Positions 26,812-38,800 of a DNA stretch of 64,000 nucleotides are shown one piece after another. The notes under the pieces were generated by a model. The model had not been told where the DNA came from, did not search any database, and saw only the letters and a list, made by a program, of their open reading frames with translations. The position numbers and the translations under genes are program-made. Source of the DNA: Alviniconcha marisindica (lineage: Eukaryota; Mollusca; Gastropoda; Provannidae); contig JABMCL010000354.1 of NCBI GenBank assembly GCA_018857735.1, positions 135,001 to 199,000 on the forward strand, written 5' to 3'. Each line of letters starts with the position of its first letter. The stretch's first letter is position 1.

Positions 26812-29800
26812 GTCATGTATATTACAACAAATCAGCTGAACTAATTAATTATGAAGTATTTGTTTGTCATATATATATATATATATATAATATATTATCT
26901 GTATTATTTGCAACTTTCCTGCTGATGTACTTCTAATCTGCTTTGGGTTTTGTACACTTCTTTGTCTGTCTATCTGCCTCCCTCCCTCCCTCTCTCTGTC
27001 TCACACCCCCTTCTCTCTGTGTCTTGTCTGTCTGTCCCCCCCCCCTCTCTCTCTCTCTCTCCCTCCCTCCCCCTCTCCCTCCATGTCCCTCCCCCCTCTC
27101 TCTCCCTCTTATGCATCCAGCATCTTGTATATTCTGGAATGTGTATTACATTGTGATGAAGCGAGACAACCTTTTGAATTCTTGTCTCAAATTTTGAACC
27201 ACTTTCTGACCTGTCTTAAATATATCTTCTTCCAGATCACAAGGCAGATGTATATTCAGACCGTTGCCTAGATCTCAGTTGCATGGCAACATGTTCCAAA
27301 GACTTGTACTTCCTGTATGGCAACAACTGGGTGGATGATGTCTGTGGGTAAGTGACATTGGAGGCAGTGGTGAATTAAAGGGTAACAAGTTGTCAGACTG
27401 TGTGGTCTGAAAGGATGATGTCCGTGGGTAAGGGACATTGTAACATTGGAGGCAGTGGTGAATTGAAGGGTAACAAGTAGTCAGACTCTGTGGTCTGAAA
27501 GGATGATGTCTGTGGGTAAGTGACATTGGAGGCAATGGTGAATTGAAGGGTAACAAGTAGTCAGACTGTGTAGTCTGAAAGGATTATGTCCGTGGGTAAG
27601 CGACATTGGAGGCAGTGGTGAATTGAAGGGTAACAAGTCCTCAGACTGTGTGGTCTGAAAGGATGATGTCTGTGGGTAAGCGACATTGGAGGCAGTGGTG
27701 AATTGAAGGGACAGTAGTCAGATTGTGGTCTGAGAGGATGATGTCTGTGGGTATTTAAGTGACACTGGAGGCAGTGGTGAATTGAGGAGTAAATAAGTCC
27801 TCAGACTGTGTGGTCTGAAAGGATGATGTCTGTGGGTAAGCGTCATTGGAGGCAGTGGTGAATTGAAGGGTAACAAGTCCTCAGACTGTGTGGTCTGAAA
27901 GGATGATGTCTGTGGGTAAGCGACATTGGAGGCAGTGGTGAATTGAAGGGTAACAAGTAGTCAGACTGTGGTCTGAGAGGATGATGTCTGTGGGTATTTA
28001 AGTGACACTGGAGGCAGTGGTGAATTGAGGAGAAAATAAGTCCTCAGACTGTGTGGTCTGAAAGAAGAAAAAGTGGGAGAAGTAGAAACCCATCAGTGTT
28101 AGCTGTAACCTGCAGGCTTGGCGTTGGAAACTGATGGCAATGAGCTTTACAGCCCACAGACTGGGTGTTAGCATATATATATTATATATGGATGAATTAG
28201 TTCATGTATAAAGTGAGATGACCGTGGTGAGTGTGTGTAGTACCATGGCAAGTAAAGGTGGTGCCCGCATATTGAGTTGGCATTGCTTTACATGTTATAC
28301 AGTGAACCTGCAGCTTTAGCAGTGAACCAAGAGAAGCTAGCAGTGAAGGCCAAACATACCCTGATTTGTCTCTTTGAGACTGTGCTGAGTATGTGAGCTG
28401 GACAATGAATGTCCTTGTGATGAATGGGGAGAACTCTTGTCACTTCCTTTTATCAGATTGTGTTAATTAACATTCAAATCAGCAAAACTATAATAGCAAG
28501 GTATAGAGAATATTAGTTTTCCAGAAGTTTTTTTTTTTTCATGGGCAATAACAGTGAGGATGAAGTTAATGACTGGGTTGATGGATGGGAGCCTGCTTCA
28601 GTATGAGCTGGGGAGGAGAAGAGTGAAATCCTGTCAGAGAGTGATGGCAGCACTGCAGTGTTAACAGTCCAAGTGCAGATATTTTTGTTGACCCATCCCA
28701 ACTTTGCTCCTCTTAGCCCCTATGACTTGGGCTTGGAAAAGTGACCTAGATTTGCTGCATTCAAAAAGGGTTAAAGCCAGTTCTCAACAGATTATATGGA
28801 ACTTCAAATGCCATGTGCATTAAAAAAAAAAAGTACATGACATGTGACAAAGCAAACAGGTTAATATCTCTGTTGTTGTTGTTTACAGTTTGTTCCAGAG
28901 AGGTATGGAATGCGTGAGAAGGGAATCCCAGGGCTTGTGCTCCGTGACTGAAGTGGACCAGGCATGGCGCAGGTACCTCCGGTTTGTGCTGACAGTGAGG
29001 GCAGACCCTACCATGAACTACCCAGCCTTGGAAAGGGTGCTTACCTGCTCAGGTTAGCTTTCAAACAAAAGCTATTGTTACACTTTTGAATTCAAAAACT
29101 GAAGAAAAAAAGGGTCAGATAATATTGCAACACTGAAAACAAGTTTGTGTACTGATGACAGTGTATGTAAAGGAAAAAGTGAGTAGTTTGTATGAAAAGA
29201 TGTTTGTATTTGTTCTTGTCCAGTTGTCTTCACCACTAAACCTTTTGTCTGGAAAAGCTGTGCTTCATAACATTCACATGTACATATGCACATGTATAGC
29301 ACACGTGAAGACCAAAAAAAAAATCTGAAAAATTTCTAATTGGACAGTCTCCTTAAATACGTTGTTGCTGCTCATTAAATGGTGTGGCTATCGAAAAGAA
29401 CCAAGAAATAATGCCTTCAGGGATGAAGTGTGTGTTTGTGTGTGGGTATGTCCTTTCTTGGATGAAGGCATTATTTCTTGGCTTTTGTTGACAAGGAATT
29501 GCTTGGCTCTTGTTGACAGCTACACCCTTTAATGCCAAAGTATTATATAATAAGATTCAATGTGTTTTACAGGGTCCACAAGCCCAAACACATCACCACC
29601 ACCGTACACAACCACCTCCCCCCTCCCTGACAGAGAGACAGGTAATGATTTCATTTTCATTTGCCATAATTATTAATATTATGTTGATTGTAAATGTTAT
29701 TTTAGCTTATTTAAACCTAACTGCTCCTGTTAGGTTTGACCATTTTTTTCTGGTAGCTTTGCTTAAAGATGTAGAGAAGTGAGAAATTTGAAACGCATAT

Positions 29801-32800
29801 GCTTGTTTGTCTTAGTTTCAGAGTTACTGGGGGGGGGGAGGGGGGGGGGTAATCTGGTGAGGTAATCACTTGTTATATTAAACCTGAAATTGAACTGTGT
29901 GCAGTACAAATCAGTGCCTATTGAATTTCTGACTTTCAAAGAGAAGCAGTTAGATAATACAAGTTCCTCCATTTTGTGGGATTTACATCTGAATATTTTT
30001 CCAAAGTGGACTCATGAGCCCCATGAGGACTCGGAACAAAAGAGATCAGCAGATTTGCCACTGTCAGATTTAGTGGACAGCCTAGATTCTGTTATAGGTT
30101 GTTAGGGATCCTGTCTTGGAAATAAAGAAAGCAGGTGCCTGTTCTGTACTGCTGTTGAATTCCAACCCAGATTATCGATCCCTGAGTTCTCATGAAGGTT
30201 CCTGTGTTTCAGAGCTGAGATTTGCAGCCAATGTGACCACAAGAAGCATCGCCTGGACCTCAGATATGAGTGATCCCGACAGCTACAGTTTCTCACAGGC
30301 AGCCTCCTCCTTTGAAGCAGTGGTTTGTACACATGCTTGTTATTTTGGGGTTGTTGTTTTTTAGGTTGGGGGGGAGGGGGGATTTATATGATCATGCAGG
30401 CTGTGTGGATTATGTGTGGTTAAAGAATTGAAGTTGCCTGTGCTAGAGACCTGTGTGTTGTTATGTGAAAGTCTTGCCATGGTGGACTCAGTGTTGGGCA
30501 CTCTGGTAGAAATCAGTTAGCAGTGTTAACATGACTGTCGCTGCTGGCTTCTGCTGAATGCAACCTGAATTTCCCCAAGAAAACTTACAGAAAACTCTGG
30601 ATGATGACAGTGACACATACATGCACACATGCCCCCCCCCACTCCCCCCAACACACACACACACACACACTGGCATTTACATGTGAAGACGCACATGCAC
30701 ACACACCTTTCTTCATTCTTTGTAACTTTGTTGTGTATTTTTTTTCTGCAGTCACAACTCATTATAATTGCCATTTAGCAGTACATTTGCTGTCATTGCA
30801 TGCTTGTATTTGCTGCAGATTGATGAAGCATTCAAAAACAGTGACATCAGGGACATCTATGCCTACAGTCGGGTTCGAGCCCTATGGTATACGTAAGTGT
30901 GTCAGGGACAGTAGCATTTCTGATTTGAGAGCATGTGCTGTTGAAGTCTGTTGAGGCTGAATAGTATAGACAATTATGTGGATCAGATGAATGGATTCTA
31001 AATAACCTTTTGAATGGCAAAGCCTCACTTGAAGTTTGAGGTTTGAAGCAACAGGAAAGAGTGTATCTGTGAGTTTGAAGTAAATATATATCTGTGTCTT
31101 GTCTTTTAATGGTGGATATGGCATCTCTAGATCCATAGCTATTTCCAAATCTTTTTTTAAATATTATTTACTTTTGCTTTGTTCTTGGTTTCTTTGTAGA
31201 ATTTATTCTTTTTTTTTTTCTTTTTTTTTTTCTTTCTTTCTTTTTTAAAAATTCTCAGTCTTTCAGTCATTTATTAGATATTAGATGTCACTTTTGGGGG
31301 TTATGTTTTTACACCTTCAGTCTTTCAGTCATGTATTTGTTTACTTATTGTTACCTTTTTGTGCTTTTTTTCACAGCCTCAGACCTTCAGTTCTGTGTTT
31401 GCCGTTGGTGGTTACTTTTTATACTAAATGTCCTGTGCGCAGAAATATGTACTAAAGCACATTTCTGCATTCAACGTTTTTTCTTCTTCTTCTCCATTTG
31501 TATCTAGCAGAACCAGCTGATCTGACATTTTACAAATCTTTTCTCTGACTGCAGGGAAGGCGGTGTCAAGGCATATTTCCAGACATACCTGTGGATTGAC
31601 AGTAACCCTCAGTACCGCGACTGGTATGAGCAGCTGGGCAGTGATGGCGGCATCAACTACATCACCCGGTACTTCAACCAGGGGCTTTACCACAGTACTG
31701 TGCAGCAACTCATCATTGAGGACATATTGTTCTTTCAGCCTCATAGTAGGTCACATTTGCTAAACTTTTTGTTATTATTGCTTGAGAAGTATCTATTATT
31801 CCTTCAGGCTTTTTTCTCCCTCTCTCTTTTGTTAAAGCAGGGGGAGGGTTCCATACATGTTAATGACCATATAGCTGTGTTTTATGCAGTCATTACAAAA
31901 ATGACATTTTTGAGCCCCAGTATGTGGCCTAGAGCAGTAATTTAAATGCTGTGTTTGCTACAAGTTTGTGTGTGTGTGCTATGCAAAATGAATGCTTGTG
32001 TATAAACCCGTGACTGACATAAAGAGGGTTTATCATCATCCTCAGCAAGTGCCTTGTGCTCTAAGCACTTTGTGTGTTCTTTCAGGAGAAGTTCCAATGC
32101 CAGCGTGTCCTGACTGGGACATACTGTGGCGTCTGGTGTATGAGAGCTGTTTGCCTTCCATCAGTGCCACAGGGTCAGCTCCCTCCGTAGAAGCAGCTTG
32201 CCGGTCAGTGGCCTTGTTTTCATTGTCTTGGGTCAGTTTCCTATCACAACAGTTGTCAGTGTCTGCTAGCTTATCGGTTTTTCCTTCCATGGTGCTGCTA
32301 GCGGATGACAGTACAGTGTTGTGGTAGTATAATGAAAGGAACAGATGCAGTAGGAGTCTGCATCTGAGGCTGAGTTGCTTGCTCTCACAAAAATAAACAC
32401 ACCACTAAGTATGTGTGTGTGTTGACAACATCACCCAGTCCTGAAAACTGATGGGGGGTGGGGGGGGCCTATACCTGATGTATTTTCCTGATGCTACACT
32501 GTGACCACCAAAATGACCCTGCAGCAAGATGGGCAGCAATGAGAGCCATTTTAATATTTTGTTAATTATGAGGGGCAGAGTCACAAGACTCTTTAAACCA
32601 CAACTTTTTAACAAAAAGAGAGCCAAAGTGGGGAATCAAACCTACATCATCTGCTTACTAACCTAATGCCTTGCTGCAAAGTCAAACCAGCTCATAGGAT
32701 TGTTCAGTCCTCCACAGGAATGGTTATATTTTTTCATGTTCATGGCTACAATAGTTAAGATAGGTTCAGTGGCAAGCAGCTAATATTTCACATTGTTTAC

Positions 32801-35800
32801 CAACTGATTTCAGCCACTATGCCTCATCTCTGAGGTGTGCATCCTTCGTCTCAAGGACAATGTTCTACAACTGCGATGTCAAAGAATTGAAAGAACTGGC
32901 TGCGGCAGATTCTTGGGTGTTCACCAGTCAAGTCATGGGATTCAACATTACTGAGGAGTGCAGATGTAAGGCAAATTTAGACATAGGCAAATGTATTTAC
33001 AAATTGCTTTTTTGTGTAAAATTGTGGATTAATTTTTAGTTTCAGTCATGCAGGGCTAAAATCCAGCCTTATGTGGTTGGAAGAAAGATGGAAATTAAGT
33101 GTGTTTTGTACCTTCAAGAAAAAGGATGTGCTTTTTGTTTGTTTTGACCACAATGCTTTATTGTCGAAAAAGGTGCATTTCAAACAGAAAATTAACTTCG
33201 GCTCTTGTTGCATGAACCAAAATATGTCCAATAGTTGTAATAATCAAAGGACATGCTCTCGTTGAGTTGGAGCTGATTTTGACCATGCTTTGTGTGTTTG
33301 CTTTATTCAGACATAGATGTTGAGTTCATCTCTGGTCTGGATGAGACGCCATTGTGCGAGTCACCAGATGCCTACATGTTCATCGCCAACTACATATGTC
33401 AGCAAGGACACCGTGCAGACCAGTCCACCTCTTCCCCCTCCTACCCAGGTCAGTATGCACATGGATGTGCATTATTCATGCTCCATCAGTTCAGATGGTT
33501 CGATCATTTTATTGTCGTCTTTTACTTTACAGAGAGGAATCTGACTTTTATTCACCAGATAACTTTTGCATAGACCTAAGATACAGGTACTAAGAGTAAT
33601 AAAGATTTTTTGAATGGCACATTTCCCAAAATAATCATCTCAACACACCTTACAACACACCCTCTCAAATATTCATTAATTACAACCAACACACACACTT
33701 ACAGATACAAGGTGCTATGCATAATCATTGACAGACATTCTGATTGACAAACCACCCACCCACTCACATGCATGCATGCAGTCAGGCAGTATAATGCTGA
33801 ATAAGTAAGAGTAAATGGTCTTTGGTGAAGAGTCTGTTTGCTTCAGAATATGAACATAATCATTTTTGAGACAGAAGTTGTCTTGAATGAGATGTTTCTT
33901 TTCTGGGGTGTTGCTATCAGAGGGTTCCCCTATACTGTGGAAGAGTCCATTTGGTATTTCCATGTTACAATGGTGCCACCTGTGTAACTCCTGAAGTCAG
34001 ACTACAGCTGCTTGAAGCATTGCTCAGCTGATGCGGCAGAAAAATGACATTGTTGGGCCAGTTGCAAAGAGTGACTTTTTTAATATTTTTAATTACAATC
34101 TTAATGTTAACCATTTTGCAGACTACACATCCAGATCTTCAGCCCAGTGGCCACATGACACTACTTCACAGACCCCATATCCTCAGGGGTCAACAGGCTA
34201 CAGCCAGCCAGGATACTCAACCACCAGTACACCCACCAGCAAACCTCCATATTCCTCACCAAGCCCCAGCTACCCAGGGTACTCAGCCACTACCTGGAGT
34301 CCCCAATGGCAGTACTCCACAACTGCTTGGCCAAAGTGGAGTTCCTCCACTACCTCCATGCCTTATTATGCAGACACACCTTGCAGGCAAGTAAATGCTT
34401 TTTGGGCATGGTTTTGGGAGCTTTTCAGTCTGGGTTTTTTTATTTAAAAAAAATCCTTTGTTCTTTTGCTGGTTTCCCCCCCCCCCAGCTGGCTTATCTG
34501 TCTCATTGTGTACATATTGTGGAACGTATATTTAATCTTTTATGAGTTAATTGAATGGTTTGGTAGTTAGCTTATTTCTTAATTTATGGGTTCTGTCTCA
34601 TACATGTCTTTTGGTTAAGAAACAGAAATTAATAGCTTTGCGGTGTTTGTCTGTTCCAGTGACTATGTCCAGATGGGTCAGTGTATTCATCAGGCACTGA
34701 ACTCTCTGCAGCTGTCCTGTCCACGAGATAGAGTATTCCAGACACTACTTCGATACAACACAAGTTCCGCCTTTGCAGAACAGTACCAACAATGTGAAGG
34801 TACAGTAGCTGTGCTTGTGTACTTTTTCCTGCAGCTGCAGGGAAAGTAACAGACACACACAGACCTTGTCACTTGCATGCTTGCATATACATGCAGACAG
34901 ACACATGCACATGTGCATGCACATGTACCCAGACACCCATGCACCTGTACGTGCACATGCACCCACAAACACAACAAACATATTCACAAACACACATGCA
35001 CTAACACACAGCACACACATGCATGCATACACATGCAAGCACACAGAGGCACCTCTAGTAGCTAATTTATTTTGCTGAAAATATAACAACAGCTGTCACT
35101 CAGGTCATTAATAAAAACTAAACTGCTGAAAAAGATGCCTGACACGTAAGTATTGTGCTTTAATATGTTGCCATCATATGTCATTAGCATTCTACATGGA
35201 TGTTGTGGCTGACCGGTGTTTGAACTTAGATGCCCACAACAATTGCTCAGCTGAACTCTACATCATCTATAGCCAGTCACAACCCCAAGATGTTTGTGGG
35301 TAAGTTTTGTTGTTGTTTTTTTTTTTTTTTTTTTTTTATCAATTGCAGGCCTTTTTCTGTGAAAACCCTCTGTTGCAATGGATGAGAATTCTGGCTGTAT
35401 GTGCAGACTTCTTTCACAATTTCACAGAAATCTGCTACACTCCCCTTGAAACAAACTATAAAAACTAAAGTGCTAGTTTACTTTAGAAGTTTAGTATGCA
35501 GATCTCAAAGTGCTAAGTGATGTGCTCATATCTGTTTCCTCTACTATTACCATTTTTTGCGTCTGATAGGACTCTCCCTGTGTTGAATGTGATATAATGA
35601 AGCATTTTGTTCTTTTGTTGAGTGTTTTTTGTTTATCTAGCTTGGTGATGATTATGGTACAGTGAAACACCTCTTTAATGACCTCTCTAAAATTCCAGCA
35701 GAAGTGATTGTAAAAGGGATGGTCTGCGATCTAGGTTTCCATTACACTGGGGGGGGGGGGGGGGGGGGGGGGGGGGTTCTCATGCAGGGTGGCCTTTCCT

Positions 35801-38800
35801 TAGGGCAGTCTCTCATCAGGGTGGCCTACCAGGGTGGTTTCATCAGGGCAGTCTCTCATCAGGGTGGTCTTTTATCAGAGGTTCCATTGTGCAAGCACAC
35901 TGTACTGAAAGTGTTCTAAGTACTGCCTGTGAATGATTGTACAGATGGTGGTACACCCAAGCCATGGAGTGCTTGTCCCAGGACATTGGCAACAGCTGCC
36001 CGCTGTCTGCCGTGGACAGAGCATGGCGCAGGTACTTCAGACTGCTGATCAGCATCCGAGAGACCACCAGCTCGCTGAGCATGCTCAACGGCCCAGTCAT
36101 GGAGCAAGTACTCATGTGCACAGCAGGTAAACACAGAATCTGAACAATAATAATCTGAGGGTTGACTGCTACCACTATAGATCTTTACTGGAAACAAGCA
36201 AAATACCTGCTTTGGCCAGCTCTTCTAGTTCTACGTGGATTTAGCTCTGAAGCTCCTTTTGATGATGTGGGTGCTGGCATAGAGACATCAACACAAAGAA
36301 ACAAAAAGATTTCACATTTTCGATGATGTTGGTGTGACAATGGCTAAATGAATATAATCAAAAAGATTTTGAAAGGAGGGTTTAAGGGTGCTTTTGTCAA
36401 GATTTGAACTCACAATCACTGATGTGAGAGTCTGGAGTGCTACCCATTAGACCACAGAGCTACCTGAGAAACAGGGCCATGTTTAAGTTTATATCACCCT
36501 CCCTTTACTTCACAAAGCAACTCGTCTGCTTCAGTAATCTTTATCATTTTTGGTTTTTAATGCCACATAGAACATTACAATACAGATATCACACAATGCA
36601 TGTAGCATTACAGATGCAATACAAGAGCTGCATACTGAACAACGCTTAGTCATAAAAACTTAGGACAATAAACACACTCACACGCACACAAAGAAAGAGA
36701 CACAAAGTTGTTAGAGGCTCAAAGCCACACAAATTGTGTTGTGTTAGAAAGTAGCCAACAGAAACATGAACTGTGTTGTTAGAAAGAGGCCCATAGTCAC
36801 ATGAACTGTGTTGTGTGAGAAAGAGGCCCATAGTCACATAAACTGTGTTGTGTTAGAAATGCCCAGAGCCATATAAACTGTGTTGCATTAGAAAGAGGCC
36901 CACAGTCACATGAACTGTGTTGTGTTAGAAAGAGGCCCATGGCTGCATGACTGGTGTTATTTTAGAAAGAGGCCCTTGGCCATATGAACTGTGTTGCATT
37001 AGTAGGAGGTCTGTAGCCACATGAACTGTGTTCCTTTAGAAAGAGGCCCATAGCCACATGAACTGTCTGTTAGAAAGAAGCCCATAGCCACATGAACTGT
37101 GTTAGAAAGAGGCCCATAGCCACATGAACTGTTCTATTAGAAAGAGGCCCACAGCCACATGAACTGAGTTGTGTAAGAAAAGGGCCCATAGCAACATGAA
37201 CTGTGTTGTGTTACTATTACAGAGACACCTAGAGCCACATGAACTGTGTTTATGTTGCAGAGAGGCCTGGGGAGTGTCCTCCTAGTGAGGTGGGCATCGC
37301 CATCCATGAATGCGATGATGACTTTGGATGTGAAAACCCCCAAAAGTGTTGCTCTACGGGGGCAGGGCAGGCATGCGTCAACCCTGTCTTCAGTAAGTTT
37401 AAATAACTTCACGTTTCTGATTGTGCCCTCTTTGTCCACATATGTTTACTTAGCTCACTGCTGAGCAGCAAGAAAATATGTAGCTGTTTATTGCTGTGTA
37501 GTGGGGCCTGTTAGCTAACAGGTAGTTGAGTGTACCGGTGCAGCACAATTTCAGTCTTGATATGTGCCAGGATCACTAAGGCTTTTAAGGACTTGCAGTG
37601 TCTTGAAAAAATGCATATAATCAAACATGCCTTAATCTTTTGTGCTAATTTAGTCATCAAACATGTATTTTGCTGCTTTTGTTTTGCAGTCCGTCGTTTT
37701 GGTGTGGGCATAGTGATTGATGCTGAGTTTCAAAATACTGACTATGACTTGACATCACGCCGTATGCTGGAGATCAAAGAGGAGGTACCCAGTCTTTTTC
37801 AGATCCTGTCCTATAGTACTAATAGTGTGTAGGAATCAAAAGACAGTAGCACTCTTGGGGATGTGATATAATACGTCAGACTGTGTGTTTTCACAAAGCT
37901 GCCTTTTGGCAGAAGTGTGGATTGTAGCAGTTTCTTTCTTTGCTGTCTTTCCTGTGTATGCCCATAATTGAGTTAGTAACTGGATTTTAACATCCTGTCA
38001 GCCACACAGTTATATGTCACCTCAGGACAATCAAATTGTCATAAGCAAATGCACATTTCAGGACTCTTCTCATGTAACCCATTCTCAGGTTAAAGCTACA
38101 GATTCAATACATACACAAATATGAAGCAACACAAACACACACAAACATGAATTGCAAATTTTCAGAGTTGGTCCCTTCAATATTACCCTTGTTAAAAAAG
38201 CAAATTAGGCCAGGACATACTGGTAACATCAACCATTCCATCTGAGGTATTGATACCAGATTAGAGAAAAATATAAAAAAGGAATGGACAGAAACAGTAA
38301 ACATATAAATATATATTAGTGCATAATCGCAAATAGCAGTGCCGGTGGTATCTGCTCAACATCAGCATACTCCAGATGTAGCTCTGTTCATTTAAAAAAA
38401 AAAAAAAAATGGAGAAAATTTTAAAATGTATAAAAGATATCTTTTTGTTTTTGTTTTTTAAACTTGGTTTGACTGAGCATAAATTGTGCTCTTTTGTTTG
38501 TTTTACTTCTGTGTTTATTTCTTAATGGTAATTAATTGTGATCTACAGTGTGTGATTCTGATGTGGTCTTATAATTGCTTTTGCTTTTCAGTTGGAAAAA
38601 CTTTTCTGGCAGCTGCAAGGTTTCCTTGGAATAAACATTGAATCTTCCAGGTAAACATATTTGTGCCTTTCTCTGTCTCTTTGTCACTGTTTCTGTCAGT
38701 CTGTTTGTCTTTCATTCTCTGTCATGTCTCCCCCCCCCCCCCCCCCCCAAACCTCATGTTTCTCTCTCACTCAGTCACAGACAGGGAAATCAATATCCTC

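Noticed and set aside
27348..28065. CRISPR-like array of ~80-bp direct repeats
   Set aside because: Eukaryotic intron; no spacer structure; the unit is a minisatellite derived from the exon edge.
31424..31744. Minus-strand 106-residue frame
   Set aside because: Antisense shadow of SEA domain 1 exon 3, which has proper splice sites and phase.
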